NCBI RefSeq assembly: GCF_009649635.1
Contig: NZ_WJII01000001.1
Location: forward strand, 310,001 to 374,000
Length of the DNA: 64,000 nucleotides
DNA from: Microbacterium sp. SYP-A9085
GTDB lineage: Bacteria > Actinomycetota > Actinomycetes > Actinomycetales > Microbacteriaceae
Direction of reading: 5' to 3'
The notes beneath the pieces were generated by a model that worked only from the letters and a program-made list of their open reading frames with translations, had not been told where the DNA came from and ran no database searches. Each line of letters begins with the position of its first letter. Position 1 is the first letter of the stretch. A program made the position numbers and the translations under genes. Below are positions 35,335 through 43,980 of this stretch, in pieces.

Positions 35335-35627
35335 AACGCGACCGGCTCCAGGCGCACCAGGCGCGGCCGGCCGTCGAGCAGGCCCGCCAGGCCCGGCACC
35401 GCGCCGGCCGGGGACATCCGGAAGTCGCGGTACGCCTGCTCGGCGTCCCACGAGGACCACTCCTCGTACAGCAGCCACAGCGTCGGGTCGTCCCGATCGA
35501 CGAGCCAGTCCAGGCGCAGGCACCCCTCGAACGCGCGCGACGTGTCGAGCATCGCGGCGAACACCGGCTTCGCCTCGTCGTGCCGATCGGCGCGAATCCG
35601 GAACTCCACGATGGCCCTGTGCGTCAT
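35331..35627 (-). CDS. ABM-domain (antibiotic biosynthesis monooxygenase-like) protein
   Basis: This 98-aa protein has the dimeric ferredoxin-like ABM fold: IVEFRIRADRHDEAKPVFAAML, EGCLRLDWLVDRDDPTLWLLYEEWSSWDAEQAYRDF. Members include quinol monooxygenases and many of unknown role. ATG 35627 lies six bases after GGAGGG; two upstream ATGs are weaker. Its 3' end overlaps rhaB by four bases head-on. A role in sugar catabolism is not evident. Confidence 0.75.
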   Translation of the reverse strand: MTHRAIVEFRIRADRHDEAKPVFAAMLDTSRAFEGCLRLDWLVDRDDPTLWLLYEEWSSWDAEQAYRDFRMSPAGAVPGLAGLLDGRPRLVRLEPVAF

Positions 35628-35849
35628 CCCCATCCCTCCGTCGGTCATCAGCCAAGCACGCCGGCGCGCCCGCGGCGCGCGGATCTCTCACAGGGTGGAA
35701 CACGCGGGATCACGCGTCGGCGCCCGTTTCCGGCATCCGCTGCGCCGATCGATGGCGCGGATGCCGCGAACTGGCGCAGTCACGGGATCGATGCGCGCGC
35801 ACAGCGAACCCACACACCGCGCGCGCCCGCGCGGACGTAGGCTCGCACC

Positions 35850-37415
35850 GTGAACGGGTCGATACGATGGCGCGCGGCGCTGGCCGGGATCGCCGCGGTC
35901 GTGCTGGGAGTCGGCGCCGGGGAGCTCGTGGCCGCGTTCGCCGCCGCGGCCGGACCCGTCACGGCGATCGGCGGCGCGCTCATCGACCTCGCGCCGGGAT
36001 GGGCGAAGGAGACGGCGATAGCCCTGTTCGGCCGGTCCGACAAGGCCGCCCTGATCACCGGGATCCTCGTGGTCCTCGTCGCCGTCGCGGCGGGGCTCGG
36101 CATCCTCGAACGCCGATACCGGCGCATGGGCGCCCTGCTGTGCGCGGCGCTCGGGATCGTCGGCATGGTCGCGGCGACCACGCGGGCGGATGCCGGCGCC
36201 CTCGCGCTGCTTCCCTCCGCCGTCGCAGGTGCCGCGGCGGCGTTGACGATCGGCCCGCTCGTGACGCTCGCGGGCCCGACGAGCACCACCCCGACGCGGA
36301 CCACCCCGACGAGCATCACCCCGGTGAGCGACGACCGCGTCGCCGATCCCGGCCGCCGCCGGTTCTTCGCGTGGACCGGCGCGGCCGTCCTGATCGGCGC
36401 CGCGGCGGCCCTGGGCGGCACGCTCCTACAGGGCGGGGCGCGCGCGGCCGAGGCGGTGCGGCGCTCCCTGCACCTGCCCGTGCCCGCGCGCACGGCGCCC
36501 CCGATCCCCGCGGGAGCGGATCTGCGCATCACGGGACTTGCGCCCCTGATCACCCCGAACGACCGGTTCTACCGCATCGACACCGCACTGCTGGTCCCGC
36601 AGGTCGACCCCACCACGTGGGCGCTGCGCATCCACGGCATGGTCGACCGCGAGGTGACGCTGACCTGGGACCGGCTGCTCGCGCTGCCCCTCCAGGAGAG
36701 CTACACGACCCTCACCTGCGTCTCCAACGAGGTGGGCGGCGACCTCATCGGCAACGCCAAGTGGCTGGGCTATCCGATCCGGCACCTGCTCGCGCGGGCC
36801 GGCCCCCACCCGGATGCCGACATGGTGCTCTCGCGCTCGGCCGACGGGTTCACGGCATCCACTCCCCTGCCGGTGCTCACCGACGAGCGGGATGCGATCC
36901 TCGCGGTGGGGATGAACGGCGCTCCTCTGCCGGCCGAGCACGGGTTCCCGGTGCGGATGGTGGTCCCCGGGCTGTACGGCTACGTGTCGGCGACGAAATG
37001 GGTCGTCGACCTCGAGGTCACCCGGTTCGACCGCGCCACCGGGTACTGGACGACGCAGGGCTGGGCGCCGCGCGGACCGGTCAAGCTCCAGTCGCGCATC
37101 GACGTGCCCTCTGCGGGCCGCACCGTCGCCGCTGGCGACACCGTGATCGCCGGCGTGGCCTGGCAGCAGCACGTCGGGGTGTCCCGCGTCGAGGTGTCCG
37201 TGGACGACGGGCCGTGGCAGGACGCGCAGCTCGCGCCGGCGATCTCGGTGGACACATGGGTGCAGTGGCACCTGCCGTGGCGGGCCACCGGCGGCGACCA
37301 CGTCATCCGATGCCGTGCCACGAGCCGGGCCGGTCAGGTGCAGACCTCGCGGGAGGCGCCGCCCGCGCCGGACGGCGCCACCGGGTGGCCGCAGGTCTCC
37401 GTCCACGTGGCATGA
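35850..37415 (+). CDS. Membrane-anchored sulfite-oxidase-fold molybdoenzyme
   Basis: This 521-aa protein has four N-terminal helices (about residues 8-142), a Thr/Pro-rich linker, a fifth hydrophobic segment near 175-192 preceded by GRRRFF, and a molybdopterin domain. The molybdenum-ligating cysteine is probably C290 in TLTCVSNEVGG. The C-terminal Mo-cofactor dimerisation domain contains VAWQQHVGVSRVEVSVDDGPW. Actinobacterial proteins of this type are extracytoplasmic and largely uncharacterised. GTG 35850 is the likely start, though its ribosome site is weak. A strong hairpin follows. Confidence 0.83.
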   Translation: MNGSIRWRAALAGIAAVVLGVGAGELVAAFAAAAGPVTAIGGALIDLAPGWAKETAIALFGRSDKAALITGILVVLVAVAAGLGILERRYRRMGALLCAALGIVGMVAATTRADAGALALLPSAVAGAAAALTIGPLVTLAGPTSTTPTRTTPTSITPVSDDRVADPGRRRFFAWTGAAVLIGAAAALGGTLLQGGARAAEAVRRSLHLPVPARTAPPIPAGADLRITGLAPLITPNDRFYRIDTALLVPQVDPTTWALRIHGMVDREVTLTWDRLLALPLQESYTTLTCVSNEVGGDLIGNAKWLGYPIRHLLARAGPHPDADMVLSRSADGFTASTPLPVLTDERDAILAVGMNGAPLPAEHGFPVRMVVPGLYGYVSATKWVVDLEVTRFDRATGYWTTQGWAPRGPVKLQSRIDVPSAGRTVAAGDTVIAGVAWQQHVGVSRVEVSVDDGPWQDAQLAPAISVDTWVQWHLPWRATGGDHVIRCRATSRAGQVQTSREAPPAPDGATGWPQVSVHVA

Positions 37416-37416
37416 G

Positions 37417-37452
37417 AACGGCGCCGTCCTCCCGAAGGAGGACGGCGCCGTT
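37417..37452. terminator. Bidirectional terminator hairpin
   Basis: AACGGCGCCGTCCTCC (37417-37432) pairs perfectly with 37437-37452 across a CGAA loop, followed on the plus strand by a short T run. It separates the molybdoenzyme gene from the convergent operon ending at 37464. Confidence 0.9.
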
Positions 37453-37463
37453 TCCGATCGGTT

Positions 37464-37715
37464 TCAGTGCTCGGCGGGCAGGATGACGCGTTCCACGGTG
37501 ACCGCGGTGCTCTCCAGCGCCGACGCCATGATGGCCTGCATCACGGGCGGCGGGACCAGACAGTCCGCGCACGCTCCCTCGGTCGCGTCGATCTTCACGA
37601 CGATCGCGTCAGGCCCGGAGGGCTCCCATCCCAGGACGTAGCCGTCCGCGCGCATCATCGTGCGGAAGTCTGCGAGCGCCGCGTCGATGGCCGCGGCGTC
37701 CGCCGTCCCGGTCAT
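37464..37715 (-). CDS. NifU C-terminal-like Fe-S protein
   Basis: This 83-aa protein resembles the NifU/Nfu C-terminal domain, which carries Fe-S clusters on a CxxC motif. Here the motif is GACADC (C49 and C52), followed by the helix VMQAIMASALES expected in the fold. Its ATG overlaps the stop of the 370-aa gene by four bases. It ends the operon containing aconitase X, so cluster delivery to that enzyme is the obvious hypothesis. Only the domain assignment is seen in sequence. Confidence 0.7.
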   Translation of the reverse strand: MTGTADAAAIDAALADFRTMMRADGYVLGWEPSGPDAIVVKIDATEGACADCLVPPPVMQAIMASALESTAVTVERVILPAEH

Positions 37716-38824
37716 GCTGTCCCGCCGATCTTCGCGGTCGAGTACGGGATGGCCCGCGGCGGGTTGAGCGTGAACACCTCGACCACGGACGACACACCCG
37801 CGTTGTTGGCGCCGGCGACCATGACCTGCACGGACGTCGGGTGGCTCATCAGGTGCACGGTGTCCGGGGTGGCCGACCCGGCGGCCGAGTCGGGCATCGA
37901 GTCCGGGTGGTCGGAGGGCAGACGCCAGCGGGTCTTGTGCGAGACAGCGTCCTTGCCGGATGCGGCCAGCTCAGCCCGCGTGCGCACGACCCGCTCGAAC
38001 ACGGCGTTGCGCACGTCGTCCTTGCTCCACCCGGCGTCCGCGAACAGGTCCGCGTGCTCGGGCACGAGCACCAGCAGCGCGCTCGTGTACTCGTGGATCA
38101 GGCCCCCGGTACGACGGATGCTGTCGGCGAAGTCCTCGATCAGCTGCTCCGGCACCATCGTGTGACGGGCCTCGATGTGCATGACCGACCGGATCACGTA
38201 CGCGGTGACCACGTTGTCGGACGCCTCGAAGCCGTTGTCCACATGGAACGGCGGCCACGGGCTCTGCTCCTCGTTCTCGCCGATGCACGCGGAGTACTTC
38301 GCGGGGGTGCCCTGCGTGGCCTGGTCGAGGGCGTGCGGGTGCAGCCCGAACACGTTGATGCAGCCGAGCCGGATGGCGCGTCCGATCGTCGCGTTCGCAC
38401 GGAAGCCGGAGCCGTAGATGTTGCCCTGGCTGTTCAGCTCGATCTGGTTGCGGATCGGCCCGTTCACGACGAGGAACGGGGCCGTCCCGGTCGTGGACTG
38501 CCAGATGCCGCGGTGCGGGTGCGGCTCCTTCGCGATGGCCTCCCACGCGGCGACGACCACGGGGAAGTACTCCGGCTTGCAGCCGGCCATCGCGGCGTTG
38601 ATGGCCGCCAGGCGCACCGTCATCGAACGGTTCAGGTGCGGGATGTGGAACAGCACATCCTCCGGGTCGCGCTCGGTCGCGGCAAGGAACGCCGCCAGCG
38701 ACGACTCGGTCACGGGGACGACGGGAAGCCCATCGGTCCAGCCGCGGTCGTAATAGGACTCCATCGCCTCGGCGACGACGTCGGCATCCACCGACAGGTC
38801 ACGGGTCAAGGTCGCAGCATCCAT
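37712..38824 (-). CDS. Uncharacterised 370-aa protein of the UGSC-associated operon
   Basis: I do not recognise a named catalytic family. The protein is soluble and has no signal peptide. Conserved-looking segments are YYDRGWTDGLPVVPVTE near residue 25, MAGCKPEYFPVVVAAWEAI near 90, VNGPIRNQIELNSQGNIYGSG near 120, and ACIGENEEQSPWPPFHVDNGF near 182. Cysteines 82, 155 and 182 (approximate) could be redox or metal ligands. It starts one base after the stop of the CGSC protein, so the two are almost certainly partners. The NifU-like gene overlaps its end. Confidence 0.7.
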   Translation of the reverse strand: MDAATLTRDLSVDADVVAEAMESYYDRGWTDGLPVVPVTESSLAAFLAATERDPEDVLFHIPHLNRSMTVRLAAINAAMAGCKPEYFPVVVAAWEAIAKEPHPHRGIWQSTTGTAPFLVVNGPIRNQIELNSQGNIYGSGFRANATIGRAIRLGCINVFGLHPHALDQATQGTPAKYSACIGENEEQSPWPPFHVDNGFEASDNVVTAYVIRSVMHIEARHTMVPEQLIEDFADSIRRTGGLIHEYTSALLVLVPEHADLFADAGWSKDDVRNAVFERVVRTRAELAASGKDAVSHKTRWRLPSDHPDSMPDSAAGSATPDTVHLMSHPTSVQVMVAGANNAGVSSVVEVFTLNPPRAIPYSTAKIGGTA

Positions 38825-38825
38825 C

Positions 38826-39362
38826 TCAGCCCTCCACTCCCAGAATGCGCAGCACGTCGGGCAGCGCCGTCATGGCGCGCTCGCGGACTTCGTCGGCGTC
38901 CAGGCTCGCGAACGGGTGCTGGACGGCGTAGAAGTCGAAGCCGGGGAAGCCCTGCACCTGCGCCATCGCACGGCCGGACGCGTAGAACGAGTCCGACGTG
39001 ATGGCGACGGTCGGGATGCCGGCGCGCTCGAACTGGATGCCGTCGGCCACCGTCGCGGCGCTGCACGACCCGCAGTCGCCCACGCCGGTGATCAGGACAT
39101 CCACCTCGGCCACGATCTTGTCACGCAGCTCGGGCTTGGCCGGAGTGCCGAAGTAGTCCTTCGTGTACAGCCGGGAGCCGGCCGCCCCGTACGTGCGCTG
39201 CAGCTCGTCGCCGATGGCCTGCAGCAGGTCGGTCGTGTTGGGCTTCGTGTTGTCCAGCAGCCCCACCGTCAGTCCCCGCAGGGACGCGGTACGCCTCGAC
39301 AGCGTCGCGTCAGCGGAGTCCTCGGACATGCCCGTGGGATCCAGTACCAATTCTCGTACCAT
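38826..39362 (-). CDS. UGSC-family protein, cysteine (CGSC) form
   Basis: This 178-aa protein carries GVGDCGSCSA, with C97 and C100 in the position of the UGSC motif that in some homologues begins with selenocysteine. Here it is cysteine, so no selenocysteine machinery is needed. Other family segments are GLLDNTKPNTTDLLQAIGDEL near residue 35 and VAITSDSFYASGRAMAQVQGFP. The motif suggests thiol redox chemistry, but the family has no settled function. ATG 39362 follows GAGGAGG. An IclR-type operator lies 74 bases upstream. Confidence 0.75.
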   Translation of the reverse strand: MVRELVLDPTGMSEDSADATLSRRTASLRGLTVGLLDNTKPNTTDLLQAIGDELQRTYGAAGSRLYTKDYFGTPAKPELRDKIVAEVDVLITGVGDCGSCSAATVADGIQFERAGIPTVAITSDSFYASGRAMAQVQGFPGFDFYAVQHPFASLDADEVRERAMTALPDVLRILGVEG

Positions 39363-39435
39363 CGAAAGACCTCCTCGTCTCAAAGTCATTTGTGCCCTCT
39401 CAGACTGGCAGTGGGACCCGTTCGGCACACCCGGA

Positions 39436-39452
39436 TTTTCGGCGTGCGAAAG
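39436..39452. promoter_or_regulatory. IclR-type operator, site 1 (CGSC operon)
   Basis: TTTTCG-GCGTG-CGAAAG: the core TTTCG-N5-CGAAA is a perfect palindrome. It lies between the aconitase X small-subunit stop and the CGSC start. It matches five further sites in the region. Confidence 0.65.
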
Positions 39453-39473
39453 ACGGCGGGGATCCCGGGCGTG

Positions 39474-39911
39474 TCAGGAGGCGGCCGGGTCGGCCTGCGC
39501 GGCGCGCGCGACGATGGTGACGGTGCCGGCGTCTCCGTCCACCCGCACGATGTCGCCGGTGCGGATGGTGTGCACGGGGTCGGGCGAGGCGGCGATCACG
39601 GTCGGCACACGGGTGACGATGGCGCCGAGGGCGGCCTTCGTGGTCATCACGCTGATCACCATCGCGGCGGGCGCCGTGCCCATCAGTCGGGTGGCCTGGA
39701 AGTGGCCGGACCAGCCGGACGAGCCCTTCGCGCTCGGGAACACGAGCACCTTGCCGGTGAAGCACTGCCCCACCAGCTGATGCCGGCGCTCGACGATGGT
39801 GCCGTTGGAGGAGTCGATGCCGCCCCAGCCGGAGATGCCCTCGTCCGTCACGAGGGCTTCGGCCTCGACGACGCCCGGCACGATGCCGCGGCCGTGCATC
39901 ACGGCGCTCAT
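39474..39911 (-). CDS. Aconitase X small (swivel) subunit
   Basis: This 145-aa protein matches the DUF126/aconitase X swivel domain (GRGIVPGVVEAEALVTDEGISGWGG, GKVLVFPSAKGSSGWSGHFQATRL). In bacteria of the two-subunit type it completes the active site with the large subunit. ATG 39911 overlaps the large-subunit stop by four bases. Tested aconitase X enzymes are dehydratases, such as cis-3-hydroxy-L-proline dehydratase and archaeal mevalonate-5-phosphate dehydratase. Confidence 0.85.
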   Translation of the reverse strand: MSAVMHGRGIVPGVVEAEALVTDEGISGWGGIDSSNGTIVERRHQLVGQCFTGKVLVFPSAKGSSGWSGHFQATRLMGTAPAAMVISVMTTKAALGAIVTRVPTVIAASPDPVHTIRTGDIVRVDGDAGTVTIVARAAQADPAAS

Positions 39912-41206
39912 GCCGCCGCCAGCTCGCCGCGCCAGCGACCGGTCACCGCGGCCGAGATGCACTCGTCGAGGGTGCCGAACCAGGCCTCGATGCCGAGGAT
40001 CGCCGGCAGGTAGTGCGCCTGTTTGGCGGAGTCCGTCGCGAACACCCGCGTGCCCGCCGGGGCCGTGCGCGACATCGCCGGGCACGAGTCGGTGAGCAGG
40101 TGCCCGCCGGCCTTCTCGATCACCTCGGTGTACCCGTTGCGGTCGGCGACCGAGCGCAACGCGCGCGGCGTCATGATCCACAGTTCGGTGCCGCTGTTGA
40201 GCTTCTTGCCGTCCAGGAGCCGGGCGATGTCGGCCAGTTGCGTGAGCGACGCGTGCGGGCACCCGAGCAGGATGAAGTCGACGTCGTCGGACGTGCCCTG
40301 CGAGTTCAGCTCCTCGTACACCCGCCGGCGCTCGGCGGGCCCGTACGTGATCGCCTCGGGAATCCGCGCACCGCCGAACGCGGCCTCCAGGGTCGGCGCC
40401 TCCGGGGTGAGGCCGGGGATGTGGTAGATCTCGACGCCGCCGGAGGTGGCGGTCGCCGCGCCGAAGTGCTTGAGCTCGTCGATGATCGGCTGGCCGAGCG
40501 ACCCGACGACGGCCGGGCGCTCCTCCTGCACAGCTTCGCCGACGAAGTAGCCGAGCATGCCCCAGTCCTGCATGGACTGGATGGGTGTCTCCGCGCGCAC
40601 CAGCCGGTTCGCGTACCGGTTCTCGGGGACGTGGTTGCCCCAGTAGGGGATCTTCCCGGTGAGGCTGGCGGCGCCGGTGGATGCCGCGCCCTCGCAGTTC
40701 GTGCGCGCACCGAGCACGGAGTTGCAGTAGACGACCGCGGAGGACTCCATCCACGCGCAGTGCTCGCCGCGCACCGGCAGGTTGCCCACCTGGTACGGCG
40801 TGCAGGTGGCCAGCACGTTCACGCCGCGCTCGCTGAAGAACGACTCGGCGTCGCCCTGCAGCTCGATGTTCTTCGTGGGGTAGGCCGACAGCGTCGCGAT
40901 CTCTTCGCCGAAGCCGTGCTGCAGCTGGCAGGTGGGGACCTTCATCCGCGGGATCTCGATGTCGTCGTCGCAGTCGAGGTTGATCACGGCGTAGGACTTG
41001 GCCCAGCCGCCTTCCGCGAACAGCTTCGCCTTCGCCGGGGAGGGCTGCGTCATGGTGCCCGCGACGTTGCGCGTCTCGCACAGCCGTTCCGCGCCGAGCG
41101 CCTCGCCGTAGCGAATCAGGAGGTCCATCGCGGCGGCGACGGCATCGCCCTCGTCGCCGGCGTGCATGCTCTTCTCTTCATCGGTCAGGAACATCTGTGC
41201 ACTCAC
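39908..41206 (-). CDS. Aconitase X large (catalytic) subunit
   Basis: This 432-aa protein is the DUF521/aconitase X catalytic subunit, an Fe-S dehydratase. Family marks are MFLTDEEKSMHAGDEGDAVAAAMDLL at the N-terminus, ATCTPYQVGN, GARTNCEGAAS and the late TDSCPAM. The cysteines in those segments are the likely cluster ligands. Proline-pathway partners such as a hydroxyproline epimerase or pyrroline-2-carboxylate reductase are absent, so cis-3-hydroxyproline is not well supported as substrate. The gene follows the IclR gene by 102 bases, which contain an operator. Confidence 0.85.
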   Translation of the reverse strand: MSAQMFLTDEEKSMHAGDEGDAVAAAMDLLIRYGEALGAERLCETRNVAGTMTQPSPAKAKLFAEGGWAKSYAVINLDCDDDIEIPRMKVPTCQLQHGFGEEIATLSAYPTKNIELQGDAESFFSERGVNVLATCTPYQVGNLPVRGEHCAWMESSAVVYCNSVLGARTNCEGAASTGAASLTGKIPYWGNHVPENRYANRLVRAETPIQSMQDWGMLGYFVGEAVQEERPAVVGSLGQPIIDELKHFGAATATSGGVEIYHIPGLTPEAPTLEAAFGGARIPEAITYGPAERRRVYEELNSQGTSDDVDFILLGCPHASLTQLADIARLLDGKKLNSGTELWIMTPRALRSVADRNGYTEVIEKAGGHLLTDSCPAMSRTAPAGTRVFATDSAKQAHYLPAILGIEAWFGTLDECISAAVTGRWRGELAAA

Positions 41207-41288
41207 CCTTGCGCGTCACGCCGCCCACGGCTCGTGGAAGGACGCGTCCACGATAAAGCCTCCCATCGCGCGGCCCGCGCGCGCGATG

Positions 41289-41305
41289 GCTTTTCATTCC
41301 ACGGA
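41289..41305. promoter_or_regulatory. IclR-type operator, site 2 (aconitase X)
   Basis: TTTTCA-TTCCA-CGGAAA lies just beyond the IclR stop and 83 bases upstream of the aconitase X start. It has the same TTTTCR-N5-YGRAA form as the other sites. Confidence 0.65.
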
Positions 41306-41308
41306 AAC

Positions 41309-42133
41309 TCAGCGGGTCGAGAACGGGTCCTGCGGGCGGCCGGTGGATTTCAGCAGCAGCGAGATCCGCCGTGCCGTGACCCGGACGAGGTCCACCTGGG
41401 TGAGCGGATTGACATCCCGGTCCGTGAAGGCGACCGACAGCGCGGCCACGACGGCGCCGCTCTGTCCGTAGATCGGCGCGGCGACGCTGCAGTGCAGCTC
41501 GTCGACGTGCCGGTCGCAGATGGCGTAGCCGACGTGGCGGACCCGCTCGATGACGCCCTCGATGTCGGCGCGCGTGGTCAGGCTCCGACTCGTGAAGCGC
41601 TCGAACGGGCCCTTGAGGACCTCTTCGCGCACCTTGAACGGCGCGTACGCCAGCAGCACGTGGCCGATCGCGGTGGCGTGCATCGGGTAGCGTCCGCCGA
41701 CGATGGGCCGGGGCACGGGACGTCGCCCACCGTGGAACCGCTCGACGGAGACCAGCTCGAGCCCGTCCCGGATCGCGAGATGCGTGGCGTGGCCGGTGGC
41801 CTCGAACAGGTCCTGCATGAACGAGCGCGCCACGCGCTGCAGCCGCGACGGCTGCGGCGCGAGGGCGGCGACCTCCCAGAGGCGCAGGCCTATGTAGTAG
41901 CGCCCGTCCTCGCCCTTCTCCAGCGCCCCCCACTCGGTGAGGCGCTGCACGATGCGGTAGCACGTCGCGATCGGCAGCCCCGTGGACCGGCTGATCTCCG
42001 ACAGCGTCTGCCGGCGCTGCCGGTTCTGGAACGTCCCGAGGATCAGCAGCGTCCGATCCACCATGGACTTGGGAAGACCGCGTTCTTCCGTCGAATCGTC
42101 CGCGCGGTCGTCGGCGACCTCGCTCATGAACAT
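41309..42133 (-). CDS. IclR-family transcriptional regulator
   Basis: This 274-aa protein has the IclR winged helix (TLLILGTFQNRQRRQTLSEISRSTGLPIATCYRIVQRL, about residues 27-64) and effector domain (THLAIRDGLELVSVERFHG, MHATAIGHVLLAYAP, VAAPIYGQSGAVVAALSVAF). The start is either 42133 or the ATG six bases later; neither has a clear ribosome site. It is the only regulator gene between 37 and 55 kb, and six similar inverted repeats surround it. It therefore probably controls the aconitase X, ThDP, acyl-CoA ligase and transporter genes. Confidence 0.88.
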   Translation of the reverse strand: MFMSEVADDRADDSTEERGLPKSMVDRTLLILGTFQNRQRRQTLSEISRSTGLPIATCYRIVQRLTEWGALEKGEDGRYYIGLRLWEVAALAPQPSRLQRVARSFMQDLFEATGHATHLAIRDGLELVSVERFHGGRRPVPRPIVGGRYPMHATAIGHVLLAYAPFKVREEVLKGPFERFTSRSLTTRADIEGVIERVRHVGYAICDRHVDELHCSVAAPIYGQSGAVVAALSVAFTDRDVNPLTQVDLVRVTARRISLLLKSTGRPQDPFSTR

Positions 42134-42185
42134 ATTCTATTCGCCACCCTTCGCCTCCTCCCCCCGTATGACGAAGGGAGCGAGC

Positions 42186-43868
42186 TCATACGATCTCGCT
42201 GACCAGATCCTCGCTGGACGTGTCCTCGGTCAGCACGTAGCGCTGCGCCATCAGCCACGACGGGAAAGTCGCGACCTTCGCGTCGATGACCAGGGGCCGG
42301 TCGCGAGGGCCGTCGATCCAGCTCTGCACCGCCGCGACATCGTCCATGCTGCGCACCGTGATGCCCTCGGCGCCGAACCCGCGGGCTATCCGCGCGATGT
42401 CGGTGTCCGGGAAGCGGACGATGTCCAGGTCGTCGGTGTACGGCTGGAACAGGTTCACCTCGGCCCCGTAGGCCGAGTCGTTGTAGACGATGACGACCAT
42501 GCCCAGGCGCTCGCGCACGGCGGTGTCCAGCTCTGCCAGCGACATCATGAACGCGCCGTCGCCGGTGCCGACCACCGCCATCCGGTCGGGCTGGGCGATG
42601 CCGGCGCCGATGCCGGCGGCAAGCCCCATCCCGATCGCCTGGAACGCCAGCGGGAAGCAGAAGCCCCGCTCGTCGGGCACCCGCAGGTGCGCCGCGGGGT
42701 AGCAGTTCACGTTCCCGCCGTCGGGGATCACGACCCGCTCCAGCGGCAGCATCTCGTCCAGAAGATTCGTCAGCGACCGCGGATCCACGCAGCCGGTCTC
42801 GCGGAGCGCCTCGAACGGCTGGTCGCGCCAGTACCGCGCCGCCGCGACCCGGCGACGCACGTCGGGGGTGCGGTATCCGCGGGCGGGGCCCCGCTTCTCG
42901 AGTGCCTCGGCGGCCTGCGCGGCCACGATGGCGGCATCCCCGATCACGGCGAGGTCCACGGGGCGGTGCTTGCCGATCGCCGCCGAGCGGTCGTCGACGT
43001 GCACGACGGTCGCCGCGCGCACCAGCGCGCCGTCGCGGGCGGTCCACTTGTTCAGCGACGCCCCGAAGCCGACGATCACGTCGGCGGTGGCGATGAGCTC
43101 GGCGGCACCCTCGGTCGAGAAGCCGCCCATGATGTCCAGCGCCCAGTCCTGGTCGGCGAACAGCCCGCGGGCACCCGCCGAGGTGACCAGGAGCGCGCCG
43201 ACGGTCTCCGCGAGCCGCACCAGCTCGTCCTTCGCGTGCACGGCGCCGCGGCCGCCCACGATGACGGGCCGGCGAGCGCCGTCGAGCACGCGCACGAGCT
43301 CGGCGAGCGCGTGCGGCGCGGGGCCGGAGCGCAGCGGCTGCGGGCGCTCGAGCGTCGACTCGTCGAACTCGACGAAGTGGTCCTGGATGTCGACGGGCAC
43401 CGAGAGCACGACGGTCTCCCGCTCGGTCACCGCGCGGGCCAGCGCGCGGGCCGCGTCGGCCACCGCCGTCTCCGGCGAGTACACCCGCATCGGGGTCGCG
43501 CCCATCGCGGCCACCGCGGCGTCCTGGTCGACCTGGAAGTTGGAGTTCTCATCGCCGGCTGCCGTGTCGCCGGTGATCACGAGGATCGGCGTGTGGCACT
43601 TGGCGGCCTCCGCAATGCCGGTCAGCGCGTTGCTGAGCCCGCATCCCTGGTGCAGGGACACGGCGGACACGCGGCCCGACGTGCGGGTGAAGGCATCGGC
43701 CATCACGGTCGCGCCCATTTCGTGACGGGATGCCGTGAACGGCACCCCCGCGTCGATCATGGCGTTCGTCAGGTGGAAATTCCCGCTGCCGACCACGCCG
43801 AACACGTGGCCCACCCCCAACGCGGCCAAGGCCCGGCCGATCGCCACGGATACCGGCATCATGCTCAT
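42186..43868 (-). CDS. Thiamine-diphosphate-dependent enzyme
   Basis: This 560-aa protein has the acetolactate synthase-like layout. The catalytic glutamate is E50 in SRHEMGA, and the ThDP motif GTGDGAFMMSLAELDTA is in the C-terminal third, followed by YNDSAYGAE. It is only distantly related to the enzyme at 5680. ATG 43868 is chosen because GGAGGA lies seven bases upstream. Neighbours suggest a 2-oxoacid or acyl-CoA substrate: an acyl-CoA ligase lies upstream and aconitase X downstream. Decarboxylase and carboligase roles are both open. Confidence 0.8.
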   Translation of the reverse strand: MSMMPVSVAIGRALAALGVGHVFGVVGSGNFHLTNAMIDAGVPFTASRHEMGATVMADAFTRTSGRVSAVSLHQGCGLSNALTGIAEAAKCHTPILVITGDTAAGDENSNFQVDQDAAVAAMGATPMRVYSPETAVADAARALARAVTERETVVLSVPVDIQDHFVEFDESTLERPQPLRSGPAPHALAELVRVLDGARRPVIVGGRGAVHAKDELVRLAETVGALLVTSAGARGLFADQDWALDIMGGFSTEGAAELIATADVIVGFGASLNKWTARDGALVRAATVVHVDDRSAAIGKHRPVDLAVIGDAAIVAAQAAEALEKRGPARGYRTPDVRRRVAAARYWRDQPFEALRETGCVDPRSLTNLLDEMLPLERVVIPDGGNVNCYPAAHLRVPDERGFCFPLAFQAIGMGLAAGIGAGIAQPDRMAVVGTGDGAFMMSLAELDTAVRERLGMVVIVYNDSAYGAEVNLFQPYTDDLDIVRFPDTDIARIARGFGAEGITVRSMDDVAAVQSWIDGPRDRPLVIDAKVATFPSWLMAQRYVLTEDTSSEDLVSEIV

Positions 43869-43941
43869 CGTGCGCTCCTCCACAACTCCCGTGTCGCGGT
43901 TCCGGCAACGCTACTGACAGCGTCACCGGGCCCGCATGTCT

Positions 43942-43958
43942 TTTTCGCTCACCGGAAG
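43942..43958. promoter_or_regulatory. IclR-type operator, site 3 (ThDP enzyme)
   Basis: TTTTCG-CTCAC-CGGAAG lies between the acyl-CoA ligase stop (43981) and the ThDP start (43868), about 75 bases upstream of the latter. CTTTTTCG and CCGGAA are shared exactly with site 4 at 48530. Confidence 0.65.
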
Positions 43959-43980
43959 AATCCGCGTCCGCACCGTCCGA

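Noticed and set aside
35732..35765. GGCATCCGC/GCGGATGCC inverted repeat between the ABM and molybdoenzyme genes
   Set aside because: Its halves are the generally over-represented GGATGCC word of this DNA, so it may be chance; no second copy or promoter match supports an operator.
38826..39362. Selenocysteine reading (in-frame TGA) in the UGSC-family gene
   Set aside because: The motif is encoded with an ordinary cysteine codon and the frame is uninterrupted, so no recoding is needed.
42165..42192. CGTATGA/TCATACG repeat around the ThDP stop, considered as a terminator
   Set aside because: Only a 7-bp stem with a 14-base loop and partly coding; the IclR gene probably is read through from the ThDP gene.
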